The translations under genes and the position numbers were made by a program. Source: Nilaparvata lugens (Eukaryota > Arthropoda > Insecta > Hemiptera > Delphacidae). From it: a stretch of 64,000 nucleotides of DNA. Below, in pieces: positions 49,901 to 52,044 of this stretch. The stretch spans positions 5,899,561-5,963,560 of the forward strand of contig NC_052507.1 of assembly GCF_014356525.2 (NCBI RefSeq), written 5' to 3'. Below the pieces are notes generated by a model. That model was not told where the DNA came from and did no database searches. It worked only from the letters and a program-made list of their open reading frames with translations. Positions within the stretch are counted from its first letter, which is position 1, and each line of letters opens with the position of its first letter.

Positions 49901-51834
49901 TTATTGGCCAAATATGTACAATTTCCTTTCGAAATCTTCAAAGTAGTCCCCATTGGAGTCGATAACACGCTGATACCGGATTTTCCAATCCCTGAACGCT
50001 CCCTGGAAGTCGGCAACCTCTATGCTGTCTAGAGCCCTCGTCGTACTACGTTGAACGTTTTCCAGAGTCCCGAACCGCGCGTCCCCTTAAGTTGTCTCTT
50101 GATCTTGGGGAACAAAAAGAAGTCCGATGGTGCCGTTTACGGGCTGTAAGGAGGATGTGGCAACGTTACTCTAGACTGTTTGGCCAACTGCTCGGTGACG
50201 AGCAGGCAGGTGTGCGACGGAGCATTGTCGTGATGAAGGATCCACGAATCGGCAATCCCCGGACGGAATCGATGAACCCGGGCGGTTAGTCGACGGAGCA
50301 CCTCTTTGCAGTACTGGCCGTTCACAAAGAGTTTGTGCCACCCGGGTAAACTGTAGACGGCCAGTACTACAGAGAGGTGCTCCGTCGTCTAACCGCCCAG
50401 GTTCATCGAGTTCGTCCAGGGATTGCCGATTCGTGGATCCTTCATCACGACAATGCTCCGTCGCACACCTGCCTGTTCGTCACCGAGCAGTTGGCCAAAC
50501 AGTCGAGAGTAACGTTGCCACATCCTCCTTACAGCCCGTATATGGCACCTCCGGACTTCTTTTTGTTCCCCAAGATCAAGAGACAACTTAAGGGGACGCG
50601 GTTCGGGACTCTGGAAAACGTTCAACGTGGTACGACGAGGGCTCTAGACAGCATAGAGGTTGCCGACTTCCAGGGAGCGTACAGGGATTGGAAAATCTGG
50701 TATCAGCGTGTTATCGACTCCAATGGGGACTACTTTGAAGATTTCGAAAGAAAAATTGTACATATTTTGCCAATAAAAATTTCTTGAGTCAGTCCGGTTA
50801 CTTATTATACAAACCCTGTATATTTGGGAGAGGGGTGGCCAAGGTTAATGTTAGATAAGTGATTTTGAGTAACACCCCATGATACTTAATATAAGTTTTG
50901 CTGCTCATATTCAGAGGGTAATTTGCGCTGAACGTCATTTTTACTTTACCGTCAGTCCGTCAAAACTCAGATTACTCTACTTTTATTCTGTTATTACTGT
51001 ACTTTTTTCTGTTATTACTGTACTTATCTTTCTTCATATTCATTACTTCAGGGTTTAATCCTTCACCACCCTCGGTAGAATTGAAGTCCGGATTATCGGT
51101 GGTTTGTGGTGCTGCTTCGCCATCCTCTTTTGTATTTACTTCAGGGTTTAATCCTTCACCACCCTCGGTAGAATTGAAGTCCGGATTATCGGTGGTTTGT
51201 GGTGCTGCTTTGCCATCCTCTTTTGAATTTACTTCAGGGTTTAATCCTTCATCACCCTCGGTAGAATTGAAGTCCGGATTATCGGTGGTTTGTGGTGCTG
51301 CTTTGCCATCCTCTTTTGTATTTACTTCAGGGTTTAATCCTTCACCACCCTCGGTAGAATTGACGTCCGGATTATCGGTGGTTTGTGGTGCTGCTTTGCC
51401 ATCCTCTTTTGTATTTACTTCAGGGTTTAATCCTTCACCACCCTCGGTAGAATTGAAGTCCGGATTATCAGCGGTTGTGTCATCAGCGTTCTCGTTGATA
51501 TCCTGATCTGAAGTACCTGGTCCAACCTTAACTTCAATTACAGAGTCAACACTTTCCGGCACTTCACTAGCAGAATCCGTTGAAACTTTGGTTTCTGCAT
51601 TATTTGTTTCAGGAACATCTTCTTTTTTGATTTTCTTTGGAGATGCTTTTTCAACCTTGACCTGAATTTCCGGGGTAATTACTTCCAGTTCCGATGGATT
51701 ACCGGTAGCAGTGTTTGAATCGTCAGTTTCACCCAAATTTCCTCCGCCGGTTTCGTCTGAAGACTCTACTTCAACTTTAATTTTCACGTTTTCGTCAATT
51801 GTTTCCACCACCGGATCTACAGCACCGCTTCTAT
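1795..51834 (-). CDS. Saf-B-like: SAFB-like (scaffold attachment factor B family) gene, 12 exons visible, both ends missing
   Basis: Gene-level entry. Twelve predicted minus-strand exons chain with matching phases: 51834-51047, 47595-47565, 45512-45275, 42081-42038, 40719-40634, 37608-37456 or 36732-36580, one of three RS/DE exons (33030-32448, 30788-30197, 28083-27501), 24626-24196, 22584-22504, 18813-18739, 8400-8342, 1926-1795. This makes about 900 codons. The order (acidic N-terminal part, single RRM, Lys/Glu and Arg-rich C-terminal coiled coil) is that of SAFB/SLTM. The RRM halves LWVKNL...SKYGK and VHRAKVV...KCYGYVTM resemble SAFB LWVSGL...SKYGKV and KCYGFVTM. Family members are nuclear proteins that bind RNA and matrix-attachment DNA and act in transcription and splicing. 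The N-terminal SAP domain was not found between 54 and 64 kb, and the 3' end lies beyond base 1. The exon chain is inferred; the RRM assignment is firm. Confidence 0.8.
1927..2960. other. AT-rich intron, nothing else seen
   Basis: Between SAFB exon 1795-1926 and an inverted repeat. No ORF with family similarity. A LINE/SINE-tail-like motif (aagggcgaaattaggactct) is at about 2863. Confidence 0.6.
2966..3122. mobile_element. Inverted repeat MITE with caccagtgacagtga arms
   Basis: ataaagctggattgccacac / ggataggaacccagctt ends; arms of about 55 bp with mismatches. Confidence 0.7.
3701..4510 (+). CDS. LINE ORF1: coiled-coil RNA-binding protein
   Basis: 269 residues from the ATG at 3701 (MRPTRSNSRLPSSDDKN). 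A coiled coil covers about residues 50-115 (HSELLEKLNSENFKLKCDVS), followed by an RRM-like region starting YLRRNTVEITGIPV, a pattern common to L1-type ORF1 proteins and their relatives in other LINE clades. These proteins bind the element RNA and form the ribonucleoprotein. ORF2 follows after 740 bp. The frame is intact. Confidence 0.8.
   Translation: MRPTRSNSRLPSSDDKNVDKCGQLDFASLSTDEKLEIIFNEVMATKLEQKHIITSIEDIQNSLKDFREDLNKHDKKLSNHSELLEKLNSENFKLKCDVSKLRVELNDTQQYLRRNTVEITGIPVQKDDDTSVIVKKLFSVLKFDFSLELIDIMHPLRINPRTSDSGIVIKFVRRSDALALLELSKKQKGLRARDLGFNSENIVYINPSLTKENRLLFKNARLLKKTHNVKYVWLRNWKILVRKDSDDQVHVINSQADLEKIMKKFEQKS
5251..8241 (+). CDS. LINE ORF2: APE-type endonuclease and reverse transcriptase, intact
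   Basis: 996 residues. N-terminal apurinic-type endonuclease: FHQNIQGIRGNFDSL near residue 33, IIIGDINLNIL near 166, SIGDHKAVAI near 238. Reverse transcriptase about 480-760: KVIPIFKSGSKSQLNNYRPI, FLDIRKAFDTVKHSLL (first catalytic Asp), GVPQGSVLGPVLF, and SFADDTAFSY near 706 (catalytic FADD box). The C-terminal part is the usual cysteine-poor extension. It nicks target DNA and copies its own RNA there. No stop or frameshift, so it may be active or recently so. It sits in an intron of the SAFB-like gene, opposite strand. Clade probably CR1/Jockey group; not resolved. Confidence 0.93.
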   Translation: MEELNNNCILLKSVDEVNDSHISGGFNLTVFHQNIQGIRGNFDSLLTYISCWSRRPAVLILSEVWLNSSDEASQFYIDGYEQIPSISNFTLATGIIAYYSIELSDFVCESVDGYIEGADLITLRCSFSNYQFNILCLYRWHGFNFERFLTSFSAVLESLPAGDSIIIGDINLNILNNDNNDYKVDGYLDILSFYGYEQIINMFTRVTDSSSTCIDHIYFRSQNFSHFVKGTVIETSIGDHKAVAITLSQNNRLDNKCVIGERVTLDYGRLQEMLRSHDWSDVLFSDDLDFKFNTFLNTLNEFIECSKSSRIIVARGTHLRKLKPWITNGLCEAIHSRDKLIKKVRRNPENTQIKAKLKSFSKKIKSWIRIEKEKYYSTINDLPPQKKWSILNKLCGNSNKKSSNNKFKIEHGNNIITDPCDLANLFNRFFVDVSKEVASSVTNGADQELGETDDFFQIPHCPHSIFFEPVTYDELLLYMNDLKQGKAPGDDGVSSKMIKSIATVVIPILIDIFNHSLSTGEFPTAMKLAKVIPIFKSGSKSQLNNYRPISLLSIFSKLLERVVKKRILCFLNSTNFFYARQFGFREGCNTEMALESFMSTLYNSLNARVAPPVSGLFLDIRKAFDTVKHSLLLDKLSRAGIRGVPQNWFKSYLSKRVQYVALGDAKSEILEVDCGVPQGSVLGPVLFLIFINDLFSGNFNGIPVSFADDTAFSYCNTDVQNLNKIMQEDLNRMLSWFNKNGLALNLSKTKYILFTLSTPWQLLHPLKFHTISCSQINCDCGTVAQTDSIRYLGLVVDEKLSWSHHIFKLKNYLRHILKKIYHLRKFIPSAVLRQLYFALVDSKLSYGISCWGSTYKTHLAPLIVLQKAIVRCMKGVSRIEHSFPIFQFFDCLPLRYKYVFKVLSSFYMLSGNRSRQMFENDNVYRTRRVVENLARHPRVYNTFFQKSFVFLGPKFSNYLPDYIRNIENKILLKKQISKWLTGCLPETIESYFSVII
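8342..8400 (-). CDS. SAFB-like 59-nt coiled-coil exon
   Basis: Acceptor tttttttcag, donor AAGAT|gtaaga, phase 0 in and 2 out. It reads KLEKVVQVRQQNEDMLLLK and leaves AT, completed to isoleucine by the next exon. It is helix-forming, with heptad-like leucine and valine spacing. If the donor is not used, a TAA follows at once. A LINE on the opposite strand ends within roughly 100 bp of the donor. Confidence 0.6.
8780..9477 (+). pseudogene. Degenerate LINE RT C-terminal fragment
   Basis: Open stretch 8794-9039 reads SARFLGIILDRNLTWQEHIE and FASHISFGIIA, the RT C-terminal pattern (LGi.lD..L.W..H). After a stop it continues in other frames as ILQKKSIRIMNCLPYDAHCR and PYFRRDRIFTVVSLYI, then FKQALKKYFLDNPLYSLKEF to a stop near 9477. 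Frameshifts mark it as dead. Confidence 0.8.
9961..10096. mobile_element. Hairpin MITE (60-bp arms)
   Basis: tgcacaaaagccggttaaat pairs with atttaaccggcttttgtgca at the far end, with a short loop. A decayed relative lies at about 56286-56420. Confidence 0.88.
10202..10375. mobile_element. MITE with acctccgtaaacaaagcc ends, copy 1
   Basis: Inverted arms of ~75 bp containing gcattcgtgtgacgtcagca and its complement. Confidence 0.88.
10613..11361. mobile_element. 0.75-kb repeat element, copy 2
   Basis: Same start and end as 987-1747, over 90% alike by eye. No coding potential recognised. Confidence 0.82.
11583..12508. mobile_element. Inverted-repeat element split by a LINE fragment
   Basis: Arms 11583-11615 (aagactgttttcattagcat) and 12474-12508 (actaatgaaaaccaggatt) are complementary and flank the LINE fragment with its (CTAT)n tail. 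Confidence 0.6.
11640..12395 (+). pseudogene. LINE 3' fragment with (CTAT)n tail
   Basis: Encodes the typical LINE C-terminus: IHSRNTRQHEYFLQ, then NNSFTVTASRLWNDLPNDV and FRSRLVALLNGNT, in two frames, followed by 3' UTR and aaataaaatctatctatct tail. Only the 3' end of the element is present. Confidence 0.8.
12720..13672. mobile_element. MITE of the gtgaggtccacgttataatg family, split by the foldback
   Basis: Left part (gagaaaaacgttgccg ... ctacattgtt) and right part (aaagacgatctgacaacaga ... cattataacg) are joined in the related copy 22656-23099. Confidence 0.75.
12931..13559. mobile_element. 629-bp near-perfect foldback element
   Basis: Arms about 12931-13245 and 13250-13559, ends aaggctgtgcaaaggctaaa and tagcctttgtgcagcctt. 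It is inserted in another MITE whose parts lie on both sides. Confidence 0.9.
14147..14278. repeat. Left part of the dispersed repeat split by the LINE
   Basis: Matches 20397-20530. Confidence 0.82.
14277..16169 (+). CDS. LINE reverse transcriptase, endonuclease part missing
   Basis: About 620 residues, open throughout. FWKTINEISGSNNNK precedes the RT: KVIPLHKSGSKVDLNNYRPI, LFIDLTKAFDSIDRSIL, GVVQGSTLGPVLFLLYIND, and LLFADDTAVYF near residue 336. It is of the same general clade as the 5251-8241 ORF2 but clearly a different family. The N-terminal endonuclease was lost by 5' truncation at insertion, so the first few codons are flanking repeat. Confidence 0.9.
   Translation: MVPGNIPGIFESTNNPKQFWKTINEISGSNNNKTPFPLQNFLSSCSSDNHTLNSSLDIANDFNKFFANIGADLAQNIRQNNANSRTIPFTPPDSESRFILREVSEQDVRQCVMGIRGGSAPGCDDIPVNLIKNNIDILLTPLCHIINCSFRTGIFPDLFKLAKVIPLHKSGSKVDLNNYRPISLLSIFSKVIEKCFKKQLTNYIKTNNLLTEFQFGFRDDCNSENCFYRLSDFLRVGINNNKYILLLFIDLTKAFDSIDRSILMRKLYKYGIAGIAHSWINSYLSERKQIVSINNTYSNVQGIDYGVVQGSTLGPVLFLLYINDIIESNIMGKILLFADDTAVYFEGDSWREVYRTANSGVVRLKKWFDSNILSMNICKTKVMPIFLHKKRAPPPQLDLKLHMCGREWDVECDCRSIESVNEIKYLGIIFDNRLSWMQHIAYLKNKLRKLIFVFSKLHGILNVKELRMVYFSFAQSIMTYGIIAWGGACDVYIKELSITQKAIIKAGLGLERTYSSDLLFNFFNVLTIKKLFIKSVMTYAFKNKIVFNNSSQHNYLTRGSYLHHSGVSRNMRSVCDRNVTYLVHVILRNAPLFVSQPGECSIYQYKRVLRGWLSALNNDECDLILRSAYV
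14279..16740 (+). mobile_element. 5'-truncated LINE inserted in an older repeat, (TTTGA)n tail
   Basis: The left flank ...atagtgaatgatt and right flank ...tttaacagaatcaacagtt are contiguous in an uninterrupted paralogue at 20517-20545, so the insertion limits are clear. The element begins inside ORF2, has a 3' UTR with GT-rich sequence, and ends in seven or so TTTGA units. Confidence 0.9.
16741..17353. repeat. Right part of the dispersed repeat split by the LINE
   Basis: Matches 20531-21164, from tttaacagaatcaacagttg to caaggaaagtaaaa. Confidence 0.82.
17400..17813 (-). pseudogene. Degenerate transposase N-terminus (DUF4817-type HTH)
   Basis: Minus strand starts MSWSREHRAFVIEAYFKNND, SRNTILLWVKNYF, then with a frame break continues as VRKPEN...ATRSPRRSTAKHAVAL, ISGILHSDLNFHLYKIML. 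This is the helix-turn-helix region found at the start of many arthropod mariner/Tc-like transposases. The catalytic region is absent. Confidence 0.7.
17830..18735. other. Intron with no recognised element
   Basis: Moderately GC-rich near 17900-18010, including tgttttttcgattgttgcca; no open frame with similarity, no clear inverted repeat. Confidence 0.5.
18739..18813 (-). CDS. SAFB-like small exon (25 codons)
   Basis: 75 nt, acceptor attttcag, donor ATGGAG|gtatgt, phase 0-0. It reads SDRYRDRSRVKT then SPHSNTWLRREME. The SDRYRDRSR and RREME pieces resemble the Arg/Ser and Arg/Glu stretches before the SAFB coiled coil. The ending of the 24-kb exon (SPHSSTHMRREF) is similar, hinting at old exon duplication. 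Confidence 0.6.
18949..19213. mobile_element. MITE, catagagaaacaatagc family, copy 1
   Basis: Arms include gtagatatcccatggtatag and gcaacttttactgttatctc with their complements; about 265 bp. Confidence 0.85.
19972..20244. repeat. Dispersed SINE/LINE-tail-like repeat, copy 1
   Basis: Ends gacttgaatcttagacatcg cttcgctcggtcaatta; about 270 bp, matched at 21833-22119. Confidence 0.75.
20397..21164. repeat. Dispersed repeat, uninterrupted copy
   Basis: gttatgaaaattgatcacct ... ggtaatagggcaagaaaagt. It is the empty-site counterpart of the repeat split by the LINE at 14279-16740. It ends in a motif common to many insect dispersed repeats. Confidence 0.82.
21543..21820. mobile_element. MITE, catagagaaacaatagc family, copy 2
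   Basis: Ends atcatagagaaacaatagcg and cgtttctctatggta; same inner arms as 18949-19213. Confidence 0.85.
21833..22119. repeat. Dispersed SINE/LINE-tail-like repeat, copy 2
   Basis: Same as 19972-20244 with an extra ~15 bp near the end. Confidence 0.75.
22160..22403. mobile_element. Short GC-rich element with ggtgcgtacaga ends
   Basis: taaaggtgcgtacagact ... gtgtacgcagctttat; unusually GC-rich inside compared with surrounding DNA. Confidence 0.6.
22504..22584 (-). CDS. SAFB-like small exon (27 codons)
   Basis: 81 nt, acceptor gaatttcag, donor GCTGAG|gttagt, phase 0-0. It reads KETYSPIRYPIRSY then TNNAHKWTRPEAE. It is basic and Tyr/Arg-containing like the exons around it. Open frame, good splice sites and phase are the evidence; no specific domain is recognisable. 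Confidence 0.55.
22656..23099. mobile_element. MITE, aagtgaggtgcacgttataat family, with inner palindrome
   Basis: Ends aagtgaggtgcacgttataa and cattataatgtggacctcac. A second inverted repeat inside contains cgctttgctctgttgtcaga and its complement. Confidence 0.85.
23482..24065. mobile_element. CGAGCTCGG-family MITE with internal duplication
   Basis: Ends taggaccggtttccgagctc and gagctcggaagctggccctt. The middle (ggaaacgtttttccttga ... gactccagctgttta) occurs twice, making it ~200 bp longer than other copies. Confidence 0.85.
24196..24626 (-). CDS. SAFB-like Lys/Glu-rich exon
   Basis: 431 nt, acceptor tttatag, predicted donor GGAGGG|gtcagt. It completes a glycine with the preceding exon and reads EPKYDESEPPVPGTEELMIV, IKREPSPNTEQQ, then a strongly charged helix (RKRKLKREKMKAKKKRQMEE) and an SR-like end (DRSGLERSTDRRSPHSSTHM). 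Phase 1 in and 0 out fit both neighbours. IKREP is a likely sumoylation-type motif, also known in SAFB. The donor is weaker than the others; it was chosen because it gives phase 0 for the next exon. Confidence 0.68.
24632..25440. repeat. LINE 3'-UTR-like sequence in the intron
   Basis: Contains aattcaattcaatttatttg at the left and attgaattgaatgacggtct plus tttttgacctaggagggcaa at the right, both resembling LINE tails. No coding part. Confidence 0.4.
25446..25799. mobile_element. CGAGCTCGG-family MITE
   Basis: Starts acggccggtttctgagatcg and ends gagctcggaaaccggtccta; arms include gcgtagtcg-like sequence. About 350 bp. Confidence 0.85.
26099..27481. mobile_element. Composite element with taaaggtgcgtacaga terminal inverted repeats
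   Basis: Left taaaggtgcgtacagatata (26099) and right aatctgtacgcaccttta (27481). Its right end lies 20 bp from the donor of RS/DE exon A, and part of it is repeated at the left end of unit C. A short relative with the same ends (taaaggtgcgtacaga ... tgtacgcagcttta) is at 22160-22403. Confidence 0.65.
27161..27340. mobile_element. Same MITE family, copy 2
   Basis: actatctccgtaaacaaagc ... gctttgtttacggaggtagt; also carries the tgacgtca-bearing arm sequence. It is nested in a larger element with taaaggtgcgtacagat ends (26099-27481). Confidence 0.88.
27501..28083 (-). CDS. SAFB-like Arg/Asp/Ser-Glu-rich exon, copy A (last in transcript)
   Basis: 583 nt, acceptor attgcag, donor GATAG|gtgagt. 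The protein appears identical in layout to copy C (five DTRQ units, full SNENEKASKE). It is the copy nearest to the next constant exon at 24.6 kb. Its unit also carries a 536-bp extra insertion and a 64-bp local duplication in the upstream intron that B and C lack. Confidence 0.72.
28278..28654. mobile_element. CGAGCTCGG-family MITE in unit A
   Basis: agggccggtttccgagctcg ... cgagctcggaaactggccct, about 377 bp, 95-bp arms with accompanying gcgtagtcgcag / ctgcgactacgc. Confidence 0.88.
28800..29335. mobile_element. 536-bp insertion in unit A, distant relative of the 0.76-kb element
   Basis: Absent from units B and C, where attatgttt runs straight into the next sequence. Starts tcctacagttacgttgaaaa and ends tgcacaaataactatt, matching the element ends at 987/1747 in outline, with a similar hairpin (ccctcgcctacggctcggg). 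Confidence 0.8.
30197..30788 (-). CDS. SAFB-like Arg/Asp/Ser-Glu-rich exon, copy B
   Basis: 592 nt with the same splice sites and phases (0 in, 1 out) as copy C. It has six DTRQ units instead of five and lacks two residues in the SNENEKASKE segment (here SNEKASKE); the net difference is a multiple of three. The frame is open throughout, so selection or recent origin has kept all three copies intact. Confidence 0.7.
30919..31295. mobile_element. CGAGCTCGG-family MITE in unit B
   Basis: Paralogous copy carried by the triplication. Confidence 0.88.
32448..33030 (-). CDS. SAFB-like Arg/Asp/Ser-Glu-rich exon, copy C (first in transcript)
   Basis: 583 nt, acceptor attgcag, donor GATAG|gtgagt, phase 0 in and 1 out. 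It reads AVTDPLNPMI, then SDTRQ repeats (five DTRQ), an SR stretch (RSVSSSKSMPRQRYHSSDRR), an RDRRERVDRDRRER-type repeat region, and a Lys/Glu helix (EKIEKAIQEIEKFSKEMDKA) ending KKVPERRIG. The outgoing G joins the 24.6-kb exon to give IGEPKYDE. Charged RE/RD repeats of this type occur in SAFB and other splicing-linked proteins. It is one of three tandem copies; any two in series shift the frame. Confidence 0.72.
33161..33537. mobile_element. CGAGCTCGG-family MITE in unit C
   Basis: Paralogous copy carried by the triplication; right end reads gagctcggaacccggtcctt. Confidence 0.88.
34556..34742. mobile_element. Inverted-repeat element rich in gtcgag/ctcgac
   Basis: ggctcaactcacacttacgc ... 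gcctcgacttgagttgcgta with an inner hairpin tcgagaagagactg / ggtctcttctcga. Confidence 0.65.
34797..35155. mobile_element. Same MITE family, left end truncated
   Basis: Contains cgctttgctctgttgccaga and ends cattataacgtggacctcac; the outermost left end is missing. Confidence 0.75.
35170..35389. mobile_element. Same MITE family, short complete copy
   Basis: 220 bp with ends tatagtgaggtccacgttat and ataacgtggacctcactata; an internally deleted copy lying 14 bp from its relative. Confidence 0.85.
35431..36526. mobile_element. 1.1-kb element with 70-bp terminal inverted repeats, enclosing a LINE fragment
   Basis: Left end ctaaagctgcgtttacac (35431) pairs with right end gtaaacccagctttag (36526); the arms continue through taacttaatccttatagatt to about 35500 and from about 36454. 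It is probably a DNA-transposon MITE into which a LINE fragment was inserted. Confidence 0.75.
36083..36420 (-). pseudogene. LINE RT C-terminal fragment inside inverted-repeat element
   Basis: Minus strand reads PRRYPSSDLFNEFEVLTVRQ, LYTKSLLLYIIKNKNN, FRLRETMYDLRPSS and continues to a stop near 36083. FEVLTVRQLY.KS is a LINE C-terminal signature. It is repeated at 36959-37296 by the 876-bp duplication. Confidence 0.75.
36580..36732 (-). CDS. SAFB-like exon: second half of RRM (RNP1), downstream copy
   Basis: Same 153-nt coding sequence and splice sites as 37456-37608, 876 bp away. Surrounding intron is also near-identical; I found one difference (gctactaag versus gctacaaag near 36206/37082). 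It could be an alternatively used exon, a redundant copy, or an allelic duplication introduced in assembly. Confidence 0.8.
36959..37296 (-). pseudogene. Second copy of LINE RT C-terminal fragment
   Basis: Copy of 36083-36420 carried by the tandem duplication; differs by one residue (CCRQFVFVAK versus CCRQFVLVAK). Confidence 0.75.
37456..37608 (-). CDS. SAFB-like exon: second half of RRM (RNP1), upstream copy
   Basis: 153 nt (51 codons, phase 0 in and out), acceptor tttttcag, donor AGGAAG|gttagc. It reads VHRAKVVIDTKRPQPK, then CYGYVTMATVEDANYIAKKY and ends FVIIRK. KCYGYVTM is the RNP1 strand. It is the first of two identical copies met by the transcript, lying in an 876-bp tandem duplication. 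With both copies included the frame would stay open but the RRM would carry a second RNP1 half; normal folding needs only one. Confidence 0.85.
38584..39100 (+). mobile_element. Helitron-like non-autonomous element
   Basis: Starts near tactataataaaggaaataa and ends cccttgcgaagcacgggata cctgctagt: a short hairpin followed by CTAGT, the 3' form of Helitrons. Copies of its 3' half lie in each array unit (29336-29497, 31447-31608, 33668-33827). Confidence 0.55.
39260..40042. mobile_element. Non-autonomous hAT-like element, 783 bp, perfect 8-bp target duplication
   Basis: Ends cagtggtggatcta and tagatccgccactg are terminal inverted repeats. Both flanks read ctgaaatt (39252-39259 and 40043-40050). 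An 8-bp duplication with CAGTGG-type ends is typical of hAT. A related sequence at 47210-47290 lacks the insertion. Confidence 0.88.
40180..40420. mobile_element. MITE with tatactctgtcc ends, copy 1
   Basis: Inverted ends tatactctgtccaaattgg ... ccaatttggacagagtata, with inner arms gcatgagcgctgaaagatta / taatccttcagagctcatgc. A central palindrome surrounds tatgtatacttcgtagtata. Confidence 0.85.
40634..40719 (-). CDS. SAFB-like exon: first half of RRM (RNP2)
   Basis: 86 nt, acceptor tttttttcag, donor GGAAAG|gtgagt. It reads ANRSLWVKNLRTDTPAIELK then TLISKYGK. LWVKNL is the RNP2 strand of the RRM, and the following helix and SKYGK loop match the SAFB pattern (LWVSGLSSTTRATDLK, FSKYGKV). Phase 0 out joins to the duplicated second RRM exon, which begins VHRAKVV. 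Confidence 0.88.
40808..41685. mobile_element. 878-bp foldback element with doubled sub-repeats in each arm
   Basis: Outer ends atacagagagagtcatatg and catatgactcattctgtat. Each arm holds two diverged ~180-bp sub-repeats marked by atgtaccacacaatgggt and ttggatacaagtatc motifs. No coding region. Confidence 0.85.
42038..42081 (-). CDS. SAFB-like 44-nt exon, Ser/Lys/Asp-rich
   Basis: Acceptor ctccacag, donor GATG|gtaaga. It reads SSDSSKGKPKDDDD across the joins (phase 2 in, phase 1 out), and the next exon supplies the bases completing an alanine before ANRSLWVKNL. Mammalian SAFB has a serine run at exactly this place before its RRM. Phases fit on both sides. Confidence 0.65.
42312..42782. mobile_element. 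piggyBac-like MITE with TTAA ends, copy 1
   Basis: TTAA at both ends, then ccttccggcagtcgcgc on the left and gcgcgactacccgaagg on the right. Internal ttgtaaaaagtacaac palindrome. TTAA duplication and CC start point to the piggyBac group; no transposase inside. Confidence 0.75.
42790..45270. other. AT-rich SAFB intron, nothing else seen
   Basis: About 2.5 kb between two predicted exons. The only structure is a small repeat of taactatctcgagtt near 44440-44495. Confidence 0.6.
45275..45512 (-). CDS. SAFB-like exon: acidic/lysine linker before the RRM
   Basis: 238 nt with acceptor attcatcag and donor AAAGAG|gttggt. It reads AVTLEAVPIQESQETKMEED, then a Lys/Asp/Glu/Thr-rich stretch (EEKQKKIVSEGKDTKGDTT, ENKEGKGSTAEKDHKDAKDK) ending ENDSRGK. 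It needs one base from the previous exon and leaves two, which fits the exons on both sides. SAFB proteins have a similar charged KEDKK-type stretch directly before the RRM. An alternative acceptor 12 nt upstream (aatag) keeps the same phase and would add four residues. Confidence 0.65.
45655..45950. repeat. Degenerate tandem repeat with cataagatccaatgatattc core
   Basis: Three to four copies of a block containing cataagatccaatgatattc tctgtcaattt, spaced 80-130 bp, in the intron between the 47-kb and 45-kb exons. Confidence 0.75.
45955..47560. other. AT-rich SAFB intron, nothing else seen
   Basis: No ORF of note. The end (47210-47290) is a relative of the flank of the hAT-like element at 39.2 kb. 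Confidence 0.6.
47565..47595 (-). CDS. SAFB-like 31-nt micro-exon
   Basis: Acceptor ttttcag and donor GAAG|gtaaaa enclose 31 nt that read SGTEDNQNIE plus the first base of the next codon. Phase in is 0 and phase out is 1, which links the 51-kb exon (phase 0 out) to the 45-kb exon. The peptide is acidic like its neighbours. It is short, so the call rests on splice signals and phase agreement rather than on similarity. Confidence 0.5.
47722..48216. mobile_element. piggyBac-like MITE with TTAA ends, copy 2 (inverted)
   Basis: Same family as 42312-42782 in opposite orientation; ends ttaatcttccggtagtcgcg and cgcgactaccgggaggttaa. Confidence 0.75.
48455..49015 (-). pseudogene. RTE-like LINE 3' fragment (antisense)
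   Basis: One open frame on the minus strand: VITYASETIFKTTNTIAIDK, IERRIIRTCINKNYQVDGHW, RISFFGHLIRASEDRLSRRI, WIDELKEDTRELNITFEDLK. The FFGHLiR...RRI and KW..E.KEDL.el patterns are typical of the RT C-terminus in this group. A (TAATAA)-type 3' tail lies at 48403-48425. Confidence 0.8.
49523..49802. mobile_element. MITE, catagagaaacaatagc family, copy 3
   Basis: Ends accatagagaaacaatagct and attgtttctctatggt; lies 54 bp left of the palindromic mariner. Confidence 0.85.
50090..50330 (-). pseudogene. Inverted copy of mariner transposase C-terminal part
   Basis: Minus-strand frame YCKEVLRRLTARVHRFRPGI, ADSWILHHDNAPSHTC, continuing to HPPYSP before the frame breaks. It mirrors the right arm. 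Confidence 0.8.
50377..50787 (+). pseudogene. Mariner transposase C-terminal half (DD34D)
   Basis: Reads LRRLTAQVHRVRPGIADSWI, LHHDNAPSHTC, HPPYSPYMAPPDFFLFPKIK, and ends VHILPIKIS. The second catalytic Asp (HHDNAP) and the third (PPDFF) are separated by 34 residues, the mariner D34D spacing. The N-terminal DNA-binding domain and the first catalytic Asp are missing, so it cannot be an active enzyme. Confidence 0.88.
51046..51480 (-). repeat. 93-bp coding minisatellite (about 4.6 copies)
   Basis: The unit begins at successive gggtttaatcc motifs spaced 93 bp apart (first at 51051, next at 51144, and so on to about 51423). Spacing is a multiple of three, so copy number changes keep the frame. 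Copies are nearly identical, which implies recent expansion or homogenisation. Confidence 0.9.
51047..51834 (-). CDS. SAFB-like exon: acidic N-terminal region with 93-bp tandem repeats
   Basis: 788 nt, entering after one base of a codon and leaving in phase 0; acceptor ttttcag, donor GAA|gtaatg. It encodes about 262 residues, starting RSGAVDPVVETIDENVKIKV, with glutamate/valine-rich KVEVE and QVKVEKASPKK motifs that look like sumoylation-type or charged linker sequence. The second half is a repeat of a 31-residue unit whose core is NPDFNSTEGGEGLNPEV, present five times with four linkers ending KEDGKAAPQTT. The units differ at a few positions (GDE for GGE, DVN for DFN, KEDGE for KEDGK). This is low-complexity acidic sequence, consistent with the region between SAP and RRM in SAFB. 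The reading stays open past the donor to a stop at about 50972, so an unspliced ending is a weaker alternative. The donor was chosen because phase 0 fits the next exon. Confidence 0.7.
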
Positions 51835-52044
51835 CTGAAAATATACAAGAAACAGAATTAAATTAAGAGTTGAATGATGACATTTAAACACAAAAATACA
51901 ACAATTTTTTTATTGGAATAAAATATATAGTTTCACACAAGCTGTACAAAACAAATGAATGGAACCGATTTCATTCACTTTTGATAGCGAAATATGTTGA
52001 TATTATTTAATATTAAAGGTGATGGTTTCCTGATCCTATTGAAT

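Larger units (their letters stand above)
49857..50818. mobile_element. Palindromic mariner-like element (two inverted 3' halves) with TA target duplication
   Basis: Arms about 49857-50330 and 50350-50818 are inverted copies. Ends are cagggtttgtataataag and its complement; TA flanks both sides. Each arm encodes the same transposase C-terminal part, on opposite strands. Confidence 0.9.

Noticed and set aside
51046..51480. CRISPR-like regular repeats
   Set aside because: Units are contiguous with no unique spacers and they keep the reading frame; this is eukaryotic coding DNA.
51081..51506. Plus-strand frame with ELKSGLSVVCGA repeats
   Set aside because: Antisense of the coding 93-bp repeats; no splice or start context.
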